64,000 nucleotides of DNA from Cheilinus undulatus (lineage: Eukaryota > Chordata > Actinopteri > Labriformes > Labridae): the NCBI RefSeq assembly GCF_018320785.1, contig NC_054868.1, positions 47,561,874 to 47,625,873 of the forward strand, written 5' to 3'. Shown one piece after another: positions 46,740 to 58,343 of the stretch. Every line of letters starts with the position of its first letter. Position 1 is the stretch's first letter. Both the position numbers and the translations under genes were made by a program. The notes beneath the pieces were generated by a model. The model saw nothing but the letters and a program-made list of their open reading frames with translations. It searched no databases and was not told where the DNA came from.

Positions 46740-47476
46740 GAGCTATTATTGTTGCAAAACCATTTGCTAATACGTACAAAAATCTGTAAACAAATCTGCA
46801 AATGTGTACACAAATCCACAAATGTGTTAAGATCTGTAAAAAGATCTGAAAATTTGTTAAAAGATCTACAAATGTGTGCACTAATCTGCACATGTGTAGA
46901 CCAATTTGTAATTTAGACTTTGCTATTTTGGTTTAAAAAAAAAAAAACTCACTCTTGTGTGGGCAGCCTGGGTTCGAATCCAGCTTGAGGCTCTTTGCCG
47001 CATGTCTCTCTCCCACTCTTGACCCTGTTTCCGAGTTTATCCACGGTCCTCCTCTATCCAATAAAGGCCCAAAAACAAATCCTTTTTTTTTTAAAAATCA
47101 CTCTTTTTGGAGAACTCATTATTTTCTCCACTTTTTCAATGAAAATATGAATAATAACACAACAATACGATAATCTTTCTCCTTTCATATTGACATTTCA
47201 TAGAGTTTTGATTAGGTCAAACTGCTGCCTTCGGTGTGATGGCTATGCCATGAGGAAGCCAGTCTTGCCTGTGAGCCTGCGCTGAAGGCAACAAACCCAG
47301 TCCTTACGCTTACGATCTGAGTACACATTTGCAGATCGTGCATGGCAGAAGTGTTGCAAAAATCACATCCAGAATTAAAAACTGGTTTCTATATTTGCAA
47401 ATCTTTACACACATTTACAGTTCTGTGCACACATCTTTGTACGTATTTGCAAATTATTTTGCAACAATAATAGCTC
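46740..47476. mobile_element. MITE with long inverted ends and a minisatellite arm
   Basis: The left end gagctattattgttgcaaaa and the right end (its inverse, ending at agctc) match over about 45 bases, continuing through tacgtacaaa. Both inner arms carry degenerate ~20 bp repeats around acaaatctgcaaatgtgta. A SINE has inserted in the middle. Confidence 0.82.
46957..47097 (+). mobile_element. tRNA-derived SINE, 5'-truncated
   Basis: Contains a perfect B-box-like ggttcgaatcc and the SINE body (catgtctctctcccactctt, atccaataaaggccc). It is flanked by the 8-bp direct repeat tcactctt (46949-46956 and 47098-47105), consistent with retroposition into the surrounding MITE. A fuller relative is at 49377. 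Confidence 0.78.
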
Positions 47477-47622
47477 TATACTTCTGAGATAGTCAAAGCC
47501 AAAAGTGCTTAGAGGAGAAAATCAGAGCAGGCTGAGCCAAGGCTCAGAGCAGAATCCAGGCTGCCTGTTTGGAGGACTTAGCCTCTACACAGAGGTTTAC
47601 CAGCATCCCAAGAGCCACTTCT

Positions 47623-47643
47623 TTTTTTTTTTTTTTTTTTTTT
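47623..47643 (+). repeat. Poly-T run
   Basis: About 21 consecutive T. It could be the A-tail of a minus-strand retroposon, but the sequence to its left was not recognised. Confidence 0.6.
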
Positions 47644-47649
47644 GGTTTA

Positions 47650-49370
47650 AGAACGATGGAGCAACACCTGCAGTCTAGTTCAGGCAGGTTTCACACCTGG
47701 CATGCATCACTATCCATCACCTGACTAACTTCCTCCCAATTTGACAATCTATTTTAGTAGCAAGATTAAGCTCTCACTCTGCTCTGGTTTTAGCATCTCT
47801 GACCTGCATCAGTCCTGCACTCTTGCTTTCAACCCCACCACCAGAGTAGAATCCATCTGTAGGCTCTGATGGGGGTCTGAGATGCTCCCTCATCACTCCT
47901 CTACTTCTGGATGTGAAATAAATCTGTGATGAGGTTGGAGCCTAGATGCCATAATGTTCTGCTGCTTTTCTGAGCAACTACAAATGTGAGTTGTCCAACT
48001 AAACTGTAACCATCGAGTCCCAGAGTGATTGGTCAAATAGTGTATATGAGACCACTATGGACGGATTCTGTGGCAGATAAAGAAACCTTTAATGCCGCCT
48101 TATTTAACCCTTAGGAGTCCATTGGCTATTTTACCATTTTGGTTAATTTTCTTTTGACAAAATAAACCACTCAGAAAATGTATACCATGCTCATGTTTGG
48201 TATAATCTTTTTCAGCACTACCTCAAGTTTATAAATGGAAACCATATTTTTTAAGTTTAATTTACTGTATCAGATATAAGGCCTCCAAAAAGCACAACAA
48301 CCAAAAATTGTTTTTTCAAAACTGTTATTTAAAACAATATATTGTCATTTTTAAAAAGAAATTACGATATGCTGAAATTATGAAAAAATACCAGTGCAAG
48401 TCCGTGTACAGCATGGTCCACTGTTCCCTATGTGTAACATTATTATTTATATCACAATAAAATGATCATAATTCCTGTTTTACTTGTCCTATTGACATCA
48501 AACAAAGACTTAAAGAAAGCTTAAAGATCATGCTTTCCACACGACATGATCGCAAGGCTTTGTTTTCATGCTGTCATGTGACAAAAGTAGCGCATGATGA
48601 AATCACACTGGCATGATTGTGGACCCCTAAGGGCTATGATGACCTCATTGATTTATGTTCTTTCACATTCATAAATAAAAATTTGCAGAGAATGCTTGAG
48701 CTTTAAAAATAGGAGTATGTCTAGGCATCTACCCCATCTTAAAATCGACATAAAAAAATTTGTTCACATCATTGTGTTGTGAGCCAAATAAATAAGTGAA
48801 TGTTTTTTTCCCTCCATAACTTGGATTTTGAGATGTTCTGCCTTTTTTAGGAAACATTTGAACAATTTTTTGAGCTTAGGCTAAGCACTCTACTGATAAT
48901 TTGCGTAGATGTGAAGTGCAACCTTCCCCTCCAACTGTATAGAAAATATATACTAGAATATCAAGAACACATCAAGAATATCAAGAAACAAAACTAATGG
49001 AAAATTAGGTTCAGATAGATCTGGGCCACCAGTGCCAGTTATCCGGCCTGTGTGGACCATTGTCATAATTTGACCAAATCAAATTCATCACGACTGTGAT
49101 CTGAAGTTACATCTGTTTTTTTCTGGATGAATTTAACCGTATGGATATCTACTCTCAGACAGGCTAATGTGCTTTGTTTTCTTTGTGTTGGTTGTTTCTC
49201 GTTGGTGTTGAGTTTCAGCATTCTTTCCATTGATGCATCTATTGTTTCATTATCTTTGCACTGCTATGCTAAAGGTCACTGTAAGCCACCGAGCATAAAA
49301 CCTCTGTCAGCCACTCCCTGATACCGATCTGCCAACAGATCCAAAGACATAACTTTAATTTAAAATGTGT
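47650..49370. other. Gene-free region
   Basis: AT-rich; no exon or named element recognised. Open frames are short and low-complexity. Confidence 0.4.
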
Positions 49371-49376
49371 GCGACT

Positions 49377-49561
49377 TGGGGCGCAGATGGCGTAGCGACT
49401 AGGTTGGGCCCCATGTACAAGGGTGGCCCAGGCTCATGTCTGGTCTGCGGCTCCTGTCCCGCACGTCTCTCCCCACTCTCTCATTCCTGTTTTCTACTCT
49501 ATCCACTCTCCTTCTCTCTGAATACAGGCATAAGGAGCCCAAAAATATGTCTTTAAAAAAG
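49377..49561 (+). mobile_element. tRNA-derived SINE
   Basis: Starts ttggggcgcagatggcgtag, a tRNA-like A-box region, then a decayed B-box region and the same body as the 46957 copy (gcacgtctctccccactctc, atccactctcct, aaggagccc), ending in an A-rich tail. Confidence 0.8.
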
Positions 49562-49862
49562 TGTGGAAACCAGCAATAAAAGCCAATAGTTAACATCAGC
49601 TTAACCCAAAAATACATTAAAACAAAAGATGTTTCTTGTGTGGAAAAATACAATTAAGAAGGTTGTGGTTTTAAAGGAGGACAAAAACATCATTCCTCTT
49701 TGTTAGTCATCACACATCATCAATCATCTGCTGCTGTACTCTCTGTTCTCATACCATGATGTTACCTAAAGCAAAACGCTTGTCATTGATGTCTTATTCT
49801 GACTGTGAATCTGCTTGTTGGCGTGTTTATGTGTGACCTGCTCTCTGTGATTTTCCCCCCAG

Positions 49863-49960
49863 TGACTCGCATCTCAAAGCCCACCTGTCTCATGAGACTC
49901 ATCACGTCATGAGATCACGTTACCTATTCCTGCTAGTCTACCTCCTATGGAGCTGCTTTG
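49863..49960 (+). CDS. Candidate signal-peptide exon of an unidentified gene
   Basis: Bounded by acceptor ttttccccccag and donor gtaaga. The ATG at 49909 encodes MRSRYLFLLVYLLWSCF, a textbook signal peptide: a basic start, then a hydrophobic core. The exon ends in phase 1. Its first 46 bases would be 5' UTR, implying an upstream non-coding exon. A six-codon upstream ORF (ATG at 49892) overlaps the start as ATGA. I do not recognise the protein. The case rests on splice sites and on phase agreement with exons at 61597 and 62040. Confidence 0.5.
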
Positions 49961-50748
49961 GTAAGATCAGATTTTGTATCTTCTCTCTATTGTTATTGTG
50001 CAGAGATAAAGTCAAGGGACAAATCCGCCCTTACAAAACAATACTTGAAATTCAATATATATATCTAATTCTCATCAAGATTATCAACAAAGGAATGGTG
50101 CCAAGTAGATAAGAAGCCTTTAGCGGCGTATTTCTCTGTACTATAGAGCTCTTACATTGTCTTGAAGCCTAAAAAAAGATGACAAATTACTAAACTCTTG
50201 CACTGGCAGACTTGTTCCTTAACTACAATAGATGCAGTCTTCCAATTAAACCATCCCACACCTATAATTTGGAGGAAAGTGTCCCTATTAAAGCTCTACT
50301 TGCTCCTGCTTGAATAATTTGATAATTATTATCAAATTATAGTTTGAGTTCCAAAAACAGTAAAAATAAAGAGGACTTTTTGAAGGATAAAATATCCTTA
50401 TAATTGCCCACTTTTGCATAAACATGTTGGCATAATACATTTAAAATCTATTTTTAATAAATCATTTGTTTGCATCTGTTTTTTTTTCAGTGGCCCTAAT
50501 CGTCTTCCGTACATATGTAAAAATCCCTTGTACAATTTAATAAGAACTGGTCCCTTGTATCTGAATTCACTCTTCATGTTTTTATTTTGCATTCTTTAAA
50601 CCTGAATCAGGAGTGTTGTGTTTGATCAACAATAAAGCAAAAATAAATGCACAGCTTACTGCCCAACACAACTTCAATGATAAGTGCTTAAAAAAACGGA
50701 CTCACTTTAAACTTGAATGTTCAGTTGCACATCATTTTCTGATTGTTT

Positions 50749-50780
50749 TTTATTTATTTATTTATTTATTTATTTATTTT
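50749..50780 (+). repeat. (TTTA)n microsatellite
   Basis: About eight TTTA units, followed by caagacaatacagac, suggesting the reversed A-rich tail of a retroposon. Confidence 0.85.
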
Positions 50781-50920
50781 CAAGACAATACAGACAAAGA
50801 CCAAGACATGTAACAGGACAGGACAGGATAGTAAACAAGCAGGCTAGCTTTGAGGTTTTTACAGATTTTAGGAGAGATGAAAAACAAAACAAAAATGGAT
50901 GGACTGTGTATATGAGGATA

Positions 50921-50940
50921 TGTGTGTGTGTGTGTGTGTG
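50921..50940 (+). repeat. (TG)n microsatellite
   Basis: Ten TG dinucleotides continuing into gggtgagtgagtg. Confidence 0.85.
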
Positions 50941-51769
50941 GGTGAGTGAGTGTGTACATGTGCATGCATGCAGATTTTCTTAGTGAGAAGGATATCAAAT
51001 TTATTAGAGTGGTTATTGATGGTCAGGTAAGAGGATGAAGAAATAAACGGAGATTAGGAAAAGAGAAATTGCTGCTATGATGGCTTTCAAGCTAATGGAG
51101 ATCCTTAGTCACCAGGTCAGGGTTAGCTGCACTCCTCCAGTGACATTTTCCAATTGTTAAATGGACATAAAGGGGTAAACATTGAATATTTACGTTTTGT
51201 CCACTTGCACCTCAAGTCTCTACTTTGCTTCTGATGAGTACTAAATTATTCGACTTAAATTTCTTAACAAAGATCAACTTCTAAACAACAAAATAAAACT
51301 CAGCATCTAACCAGAGGACGAAAAATCTTCAATATGCTGCATGAAATGCAAGCAACATTTACACAGCGTGCTTATTTAGCAGCAGAATAAAGCAGAATAA
51401 AAAGTTGTAAGTACTCCTGTTTGTAGCAACTTTCTATTTTCCTTTTTATCATCTAAACTTGCACATTGCACATGCTGGATAGTCCTGTTTACTCACTCTA
51501 CTTTTTATGTTTCTTTCATTTTTTCAGAACCTTTAAACTTTTCTCTATTCTGGATAAAGGCCAAAAAAACATTTTAATGCAAATTCAGGAGGCAACTACT
51601 TGTAATCTTTTAGGAAAAATGTCACCTAACATTGTTGTTTTATCCTCTCAAACCAAGACTTCACAAATCTTTATTACCAAACGTATAACATGTTATATCT
51701 GCGTGCCTTGTTAAGGTCAGTAGCCTATCCCCTTCAACAACCTCATTTGATTGATGGGTGATATGAAAA

Positions 51770-51860
51770 AGTTTGGCCAATCGCAGACGTCATGTTCCAT
51801 GGGGGGAGGGGTTACATTTTATAACCTTCGTGTCACCGTCACTCGGGCCCCGCAAAGGTG
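51770..51860 (+). promoter_or_regulatory. Promoter-like cluster: CCAAT, CRE-like and TATA
   Basis: ccaat (51777-51781), gacgtcat (51786-51793) and a TATA-like tttataa (51818-51824) are spaced as in a core promoter. About 20-30 bases further is GC-rich sequence and a possible donor, gcaaag followed by gtgagc, at 51857/51858. This could be an alternative first exon for the plus-strand gene or a separate non-coding RNA. Inferred from motifs only. Confidence 0.4.
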
Positions 51861-53137
51861 AGCGCAAGTCGGCGCCAGGTGAATTAATATATCCAAAACT
51901 GCATGATGCATTTTTTCAAGGATTTGCAACTGCTTTCGACAGCAAACAACAGAAAACAGTGAGTAAACATCATTTCATTCTTCAAACACGCTGCGTACAA
52001 CAGAAAACACGGACTTAAAGGCTGCAGACATACGGCGCCTGTACTAATTAGCTAACAAGCTAGCTAACTAAAGAAATATGTAAATTCGATTTAGCAGGCT
52101 CGGTAGCCGTTCATTGGCTATCTGGCGACTTAGTTCCCCTTCTCCATAATCTTAAACACGGAACTGTATTCTTTGTAACCGAGGATAAAACTGCTTTAGA
52201 ATAAATATTAAAGTCTGCAGGTGGCGACTCCGCTTCAGAGGCCTCACAACCACGGCCTTATGTGAGGCCTATGTCCAAGGGCAACCATGTTCGACCATTT
52301 CAAACAGTTAAGTATATCAGACTTTTAAACGTGTAACGTAGAAACAGACGCAGAAGATGCAAAGTGGCATTCAAATGCCGTTTATTTGTGAGAGTATATA
52401 GAGACCTATAGTCAGCATCTTTTCAGGCGCCACTTTGGATACCTTTCAATACATTTGAAATCTATATGAGCTTAGAAAACCTCAGAACCGCTCATTTCCT
52501 ATCCAAAACTATTCGTTAATGCCCAACAGCGGCAAACCTCTGCAAGTAATTACAGTATTATAACTCATGAGATTATTTTTTTAGTTTAAATTAAAAAAAA
52601 GTAATTGATTAACAAAGTGCATTCTGACTACATGGTTTACCTTCAACTATTACTTTTGAATATGTACGCAAATAAGTCCCTTTTTGCCTGGCATGCCAGG
52701 CTGCACGACAAGTATGCAGACATCATATGCTGCAGCTGCAGTTCGCCATGTTTTCCACTAGAGGCTGTTGGAGGCTGAGACAGCTCTTCGTCATGAAGTT
52801 TCACCATTGAAAGACATTTTCTCCGCTCAATGAGAATGTAAAAGTGTGTGTAGTGGAAAGATTATTTTGGCTTTTGATATTTTTTTTCGCAAAACATTTC
52901 TTATGACTACTTCTCCAAGCTTTTCTGATCGAAAATGTTAAAACACTGACATTCTTAAATCTTATTGGCTGCTGATGCGTCACATGACCAGGAAGCGCCG
53001 TGTTACCGTAAACCCATCAACTAAAAAGCTGTCTAAACATCGCTTGTGAAAATGTTATCCCATTTCGCGCATCATATTTGTGCATAGGACTTTATTTTAT
53101 TATCATTGGGTGATTTTTGCTGTTTGTAAATCTGACG

Positions 53138-53156
53138 TAACCGTCAGTGTGAAAGA
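53138..53156 (+). promoter_or_regulatory. U2 proximal sequence element (candidate)
   Basis: taaccgtcagtgtgaaaga sits 43-61 bp upstream of the U2 start. It resembles the vertebrate snRNA PSE, which in U2 genes is centred near -55 and is bound by SNAPc. Confidence 0.6.
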
Positions 53157-53198
53157 CAGTGGGGGGAATGTCGTCCTCTGCTCCGACAGAATTGTGTT

Positions 53199-53385
53199 AT
53201 CGCTTCTCGGCCTTTTGGCTAAGATCAAGTGTAGTATCTGTTCTTATCAGTTTAATATCTGATACGTCCCCTACCCGGGGACCATATATTAAATTGATTT
53301 TTGGAATAGGGAGATGGAATAGGGGCTTGCTCCGTCCACTCCACGCATCGACCTGGTATTGCAGTACCTCCAGGAGCGGTGCACC
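53199..53385 (+). ncRNA. rnu2: U2 small nuclear RNA
   Basis: The branch-point-pairing RNA of the major spliceosome. About 187 nt, near-identical to vertebrate U2: 5' end atcgcttctcggcctttt, branch-recognition segment gtgtagtatc, Sm site gatttttgg, and 3' hairpin through tgcagtacctccagg. All functional parts look intact. A PSE-like site lies upstream and a 3'-box-like gtttaatgtaatt follows. The exact 3' end is uncertain by a few bases. Confidence 0.96.
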
Positions 53386-54143
53386 CCCCTCTCCTTGTTT
53401 AATGTAATTCTTATTGAAGTCCAAAGGTACAGAGTTGTCGTACTAATGTTCACAGTGATGTTCTGTGAGTGTAGAAGATCAATGTCGAGTCTTGTTTTAG
53501 AAAAGTTCATGTTATTTATGTTATTCTCTTTTATGTCTTTAGCAAGTTTGTAGTGGAATATACCCTACATTCCTACATGAGGTTTTTCTATTATATACTC
53601 TTTTAACAGGGTTACTTTATTTTTTTCAACCGTGGAAATCTGGCTTCTCAATATTTACAAACTCATTTTATCTCATACAGAGAAATACTGAAAAATGTAT
53701 TAGTTACACTTTTAATACTGCACTTTTGTCACAGCAATCTTGTTGTACAAAGTAAAACACACACATATCTATTATGTGTAAAAATACAAATACACATTAA
53801 AAAAATCCTCCATCCCTAACAATAATCCATGAACAAAGTCAGAACTGACGACCTGAGGACATTCAGGTAAAAGAAAACTAATGTATTTATACTGTATGTA
53901 AATAAGATGAAATTTTTTATTTCAACAGTAAGGGCCTTTATGTTATTTTCAGATACGATTTTTCTGATCCCTCGTTAAAAAGGCACACTTGAGCCTTGCA
54001 CAGTGCACTCTGTTTTATTTGTATCAACTGCAAAAACGTGTAGAATTGTTTTGTATTGTGACATAAAAAAGCAGTGTGGATCTGTTACATAGCAGTATGT
54101 CAGCCCTGTTCTATGAAGTTGCCAGTGTAGTTTACACTTATGG

Positions 54144-54157
54144 CCAGCAGGTGGCAG
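54144..54157 (+). promoter_or_regulatory. CTCF-like motif, U1 cassette 1
   Basis: CCAGCAGGTGGCAG, a strong match to the CTCF core, 472 bp upstream of U1 copy 1. The same 14-mer is in the other two cassettes. Confidence 0.6.
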
Positions 54158-54412
54158 TAGCTGGAATGTAAGATGCTCACTAGCAGGGAACAAAGAAACA
54201 GGAAGTGGCTGCAGTTTGAGAGGGAAAGAGGAGATCTGCTCGTTTTTTTACTCTTTTTATGTGGATTTCAAGGCTGATTTAAATGCTTTTGATGACAGTT
54301 TTATAAAGGCTTTGATTGTTAAGACTTACTGATCAGCTGTCAGTCTTTTGCTTTGCAGAATTACACAAAACTTGTGAGATTTAGGGAGCTTTTGACATGG
54401 TAATTCAGAGAT

Positions 54413-54432
54413 GCATGATGGGAACTGTAGTA
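54413..54432 (+). promoter_or_regulatory. ZNF143/SPH-type DSE, U1 copy 1
   Basis: gcatgatgggaactgtagta is the inverse of the ZNF143 (Staf) SPH motif ACTACANTTCCCATCATGC. It starts 203 bp before U1, the normal place for an snRNA distal sequence element. Confidence 0.75.
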
Positions 54433-54615
54433 CCTTTTTTTAGATGTCATAAGTTGTGTTTTTGTCTGTTTTGGTCCAGAATGGTTGCTTTTCTTTGATA
54501 CGAGGGTGTATTTTTCATGAATACCTCCCTGATGTCAGTGTTTGCATATGTGAAGTCCTCTCAGTCTGATTGGTATCTGTGTGAATGAGGTTCCAGTGTG
54601 TGAGCTGAGCAAGTC

Positions 54616-54779
54616 ATACTTACCTGGCAGGGGAGATACCATGATCAAGAAGGTGGTTCACCCAGGGCGAGGCTCAGCCATTGCACTCCGGTTGTGCTGA
54701 CCCCTGCGAATTCCCCAAATGTGGGAATCTCGACTGCATAATTTCTGGTAGTGGGGGACTGCGTTCGCGCTCTCCCCTG
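54616..54779 (+). ncRNA. rnu1: U1 small nuclear RNA, copy 1
   Basis: The 5' splice-site-recognising spliceosomal RNA. 164 nt with the 5' end atacttacctg that pairs with donors, stem-loop II sequence (ccattgcactccgg), Sm site ataatttctgg and 3' hairpin ending ctctcccctg. Stem-loop I reads gatcaagaagg where human has gatcacgaagg. A 3'-box-like gttgaaaaacaaa follows 10 bases later. Confidence 0.97.
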
Positions 54780-55006
54780 ATTTAAATGTTGAAAAACAAA
54801 CACAAAACTACAAATTAAGCATTAATATTTTCATGGTTGAGCAGAAGGCTTCTGTCTTCTTGAAGTCTGTAAGATTCAGAAGTTACGTGAACCCTATCAT
54901 CACCATATCTATTCTGCTGGCCTTAGAAATATTTTTATATTCATCAGGTTATTCTGGTTTGTCCATGTCCTCAAGTATTATATTCACAATTCCCACACAT
55001 ATGGGA

Positions 55007-55048
55007 CATCGACCTGGTATTGCAGTACCTCCAGGAATGGGGCACCCC
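55007..55048 (+). pseudogene. U2 snRNA 3'-end fragment
   Basis: About 42 bases matching the U2 3' hairpin (catcgacctggtattgcag, cctccaggaat) with no U2 5' part. The downstream 350-400 bp also match the flank of the intact U2 gene, so this is a segmental copy truncated at its left, not a retrocopy. Confidence 0.85.
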
Positions 55049-56078
55049 CCTCTACTTGCTGAATGTAATTTTTACAAAACTGAGTTTTACAACAGTGCTC
55101 ACACAAACACTTTCCCACATGTGGAGGATGAATGTTGAGACTTTGTTTACGAAAGTCACTAAGATTCATGTTTTATGTTATTCTCTTTTATTTCTTTATC
55201 AAATCTGTGAAAAGTGAACCCTGTAGTGGTCATTTCCGTGTATGTCATGCAAAATATACTGGATTTCTACATTAGGTTTCCATTTTATACAGTATTTAAG
55301 CTGGTTTACTGTAATTTTTTCAACCGTGTAAATCTGACTTGTCAATATTTACAACTTCATTTATCTGATACAGTTAGATGCTGAAAGATTTATCAGTTAA
55401 ACTTTTAATATGGCAGTTTTGTCACATTTTCATTGTTCAAAATGAAAGTACACATATCTGTTATGTGCACATACAAATACACAGTAAAAAAAAAAAAACC
55501 TCCATGCTTATCCATGAACAGAGTCAGATCTGACAACCTGAGGACATTCAGTATAAGAAAACTATCACCCAGCCCGACTTAAAAGTGCGTTTTAAGGACT
55601 GAAAACTGTTAACTTGTTCATCCTCAAACCTTTTATTGTGTTTGAAGGACTGAAAATGTAATAAGAAAAGAAATACTTAGCCTAAATAGATTAAAATGAA
55701 AAAACCAATCCTGTCTTTAACCCAATAATCCATACACATAGTCAGAACTGATGACCTGAGGATATTCAGAAAAAGCAGAACACATCAATCTGTACTGAGT
55801 ATTTCTTTTCAAGAGTCAAACTAAGATTTATCTCCCCTCATTAGAGCTACAGACAGCACTCAATCATCCTACTGACACCGTGGTCTCTGTAGGATACTTA
55901 ATACTAAGACAAAATGTTTCAAAACTGTTTTACATCACAGAGACAGTATGTTAACTGTGATCACCACCACTGCTTTCCAGGTGTTTAAATGGTTGAAAGA
56001 TTTTGCCAGTTTCTTAAAGTAATAAAGCTTTATATCAGCCCTGTTTTATGAAGTTGCCAGTGTAGTTTACACTTATGG

Positions 56079-56092
56079 CCAGCAGGTGGCAG
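56079..56092 (+). promoter_or_regulatory. CTCF-like motif, U1 cassette 2
   Basis: Same 14-mer as in cassette 1, at the same distance (472 bp) from U1 copy 2. Confidence 0.6.
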
Positions 56093-56347
56093 TAGCTGGA
56101 ATGTAAGATGCTCACTAGCAGGGAACAAAGAAACAGGAAGTGGCTGCAGTTTGAGAGGGAAAGAGGAGATCTGATCGTTTTTTTATTCTTTTTATGTGGA
56201 TTTTAAGGCTGATTAAAATGCTTTTGATGACAGTTTTATAACGAGTTTGATTGTTAAGACTTACTGATCAGCTGTCAGTCTTTTGCTTTGCAGAATTACA
56301 CAAAACTTGTGAGATTTAGGGAGCTTTTGACATGGTAATTCAGAGAT

Positions 56348-56367
56348 GCATGATGGGAACTGTAGTA
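56348..56367 (+). promoter_or_regulatory. ZNF143/SPH-type DSE, U1 copy 2
   Basis: Same 20 bases as in cassette 1, starting 203 bp upstream of U1. Confidence 0.75.
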
Positions 56368-56550
56368 CCTTTTTTTAGATGTCATAAGTTGTATTTTTGT
56401 CTGTTTTGGTCCAGAATGGTTGCTTTTCTTTGATACGAGGGTGTATTTTTCATGAATACCTCCCTGATGTCAGTGTTTGCATATGTGAAGTCCTCTCAGT
56501 CTGATTGGTATCTGTGTGAATGAGGTTCCAGTGTGTGAGCTGAGCAAGTC

Positions 56551-56714
56551 ATACTTACCTGGCAGGGGAGATACCATGATCAAGAAGGTGGTTCACCCAG
56601 GGCGAGGCTCAGCCATTGCACTCCGGTTGTGCTGACCCCTGCGAATTCCCCAAATGTGGGAATCTCGACTGCATAATTTCTGGTAGTGGGGGACTGCGTT
56701 CGCGCTCTCCCCTG
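56551..56714 (+). ncRNA. rnu1: U1 small nuclear RNA, copy 2
   Basis: Reads the same as copy 1 over all 164 nt. The upstream cassette from about 56036 is nearly identical to that from 54106. The 3'-box-like sequence is gttgaaaaataaaa. Confidence 0.97.
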
Positions 56715-58087
56715 ATTTGAATGTTGAAAAATAAAACTGAACTGACATACTAAGTTCTGGTACTGTTATTGGTGAGCAGTTGAGGCTAAAAAGTTAAATT
56801 GATGTTAATTGTCAGCATATTTATTTATCTGGCCTTTGATATATTCATATATTCATCAGGTTATTTTGGTTTGTCCATGTTCTCAGTTGTTTACAAATCC
56901 CACACAATCTCAGTCTCAAATGTGTTTATTTGTAGGTATTTAATTCTCATTACTGCATGATAAATCTTTCTCTACAAGGACAGTACTGCTCATTTGCATT
57001 TTTTTTAAATCATCATCAAATGCTTCTTTTAGCTATATGAAGGTGATTCATCACTACATCGCTCTTTTAATCACCATTGTTGGGTGGCAGCTAAATTTCG
57101 CATAAACCAAAAAAAGGCTTTGCTAGCTGACCCCTGTAATAACCAAGATATGTGCTGAGAATAGTTAATTTTCAATGAACACATTTAAAATGGATGTAAA
57201 CATTTCCAAAATTCACAGCATAATTTTATGTAAGAAAATTATACACAGCATTCCACATTATTATGCAAATTGGATTTTAGTGTTGTAAATATTCAATTGT
57301 TTGTTTTTCAGTTAAACTCATGGATGGTATTGTCTCTCAGGGCTCTGTGGATCACTGAAATCAATCTCAGACACCTGTGATAATTAGTTTGCCAGGTGAG
57401 CCCAATTAAAGGTAAACTACTGAAGAAGGACGTTCCACATTATTAAGCAGGACACAGGTTTCAGCAATATGGGAAAGAAAAAGGATCTCTGCTGAAAAGT
57501 GTCAAATAGTACAGTGCCTTGGACAAGGTATGAAAACATTAGATATTTCAGGAAAACTTAGGCGTGATCATCGTACTGTGAAGACATTTGTGGCCGATTC
57601 AGAGCACAGACGGTTTGTGCAGATAAAGGCATAATGAGGAAGGTTTCTGACAGAAAAATACATCAGATTAAGAGAGCAGATGCTAAAATGCCATTAAAAA
57701 GCAGCAAACAGGTGTTTGAAGCTGCTGGTACCTCTGGAGTCCCACGAACCACAAGGTGTAGGATCCTCCAGAGGCTCGCAGTCGTGTGTAAACCTACTGT
57801 TCAGCCCCCCCAACCAGTGCTCACAAGCAGAAACGGTTGCAGTGGGCCCAGAAATACATGAAGACTCATTGTCAAACAGTCTTGTTTACTAAGGAGTGCC
57901 GTACAACCCTGGGTGGTCCAGATGAATGGAGTGGATGGATGGACCGAGCTACCTGTTTGAGGGCGCATCTAGAGCTGATGGCGCAGTGTTTTGAGCCCTC
58001 CTCGATCTCTCTACACTTTCTGGTTTTAATGATTTTACCTCCGTTATTCACGACACACTTGTCCCCACACACCTGTGAGGGACCGTG

Positions 58088-58108
58088 CTTATAGATAGAT
58101 AGATAGAT
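58088..58108 (+). repeat. (ATAG)n microsatellite
   Basis: About four GATA/ATAG units between the unidentified frames. Confidence 0.75.
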
Positions 58109-58343
58109 ATATTAACACACAGATTTATTGAATTTAATGTCATTTGAATGAACAATTAACTGATCAGGGAACTAAAAGAAAATATTAGAATTACTTGAAC
58201 TTTTTAAAAACTAAAATTTTTGAAACTAAATTATTTAACCTTTTCTGTAATCAATAAAAAGAAAACACAAGAACTAATTAACTAATTTCAAATAATAACA
58301 ACAAACAATGATTGATAATGAACCTCCTACCCCCTTTTACTCC

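Larger units (their letters stand above)
54106..54790 (+). repeat. U1 cassette 1 (about 685 bp)
   Basis: From tcagccctgttctatgaagt through the U1 gene. The same cassette is at 56036-56725 and, without the first about 40 bases, at 62817-63475. Copies differ by scattered single bases. Confidence 0.88.
56036..56725 (+). repeat. U1 cassette 2
   Basis: Direct repeat of cassette 1. The homologous flank after U1 (tcatcaggttat, gtttgtccatgt) also repeats, at about 54935, 56850 and 63680. Confidence 0.88.

Noticed and set aside
46971-46981. Possible tRNA gene, from the B box ggttcgaatcc
   Set aside because: No cloverleaf, acceptor stem or A box fits around it. The surrounding sequence matches a SINE body and is flanked by a target duplication.
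50921-50998. CRISPR-like or tandem array at the TG and (TTTA) repeats
   Set aside because: These are plain microsatellites with no spacer-repeat structure, and the genome is clearly eukaryotic.
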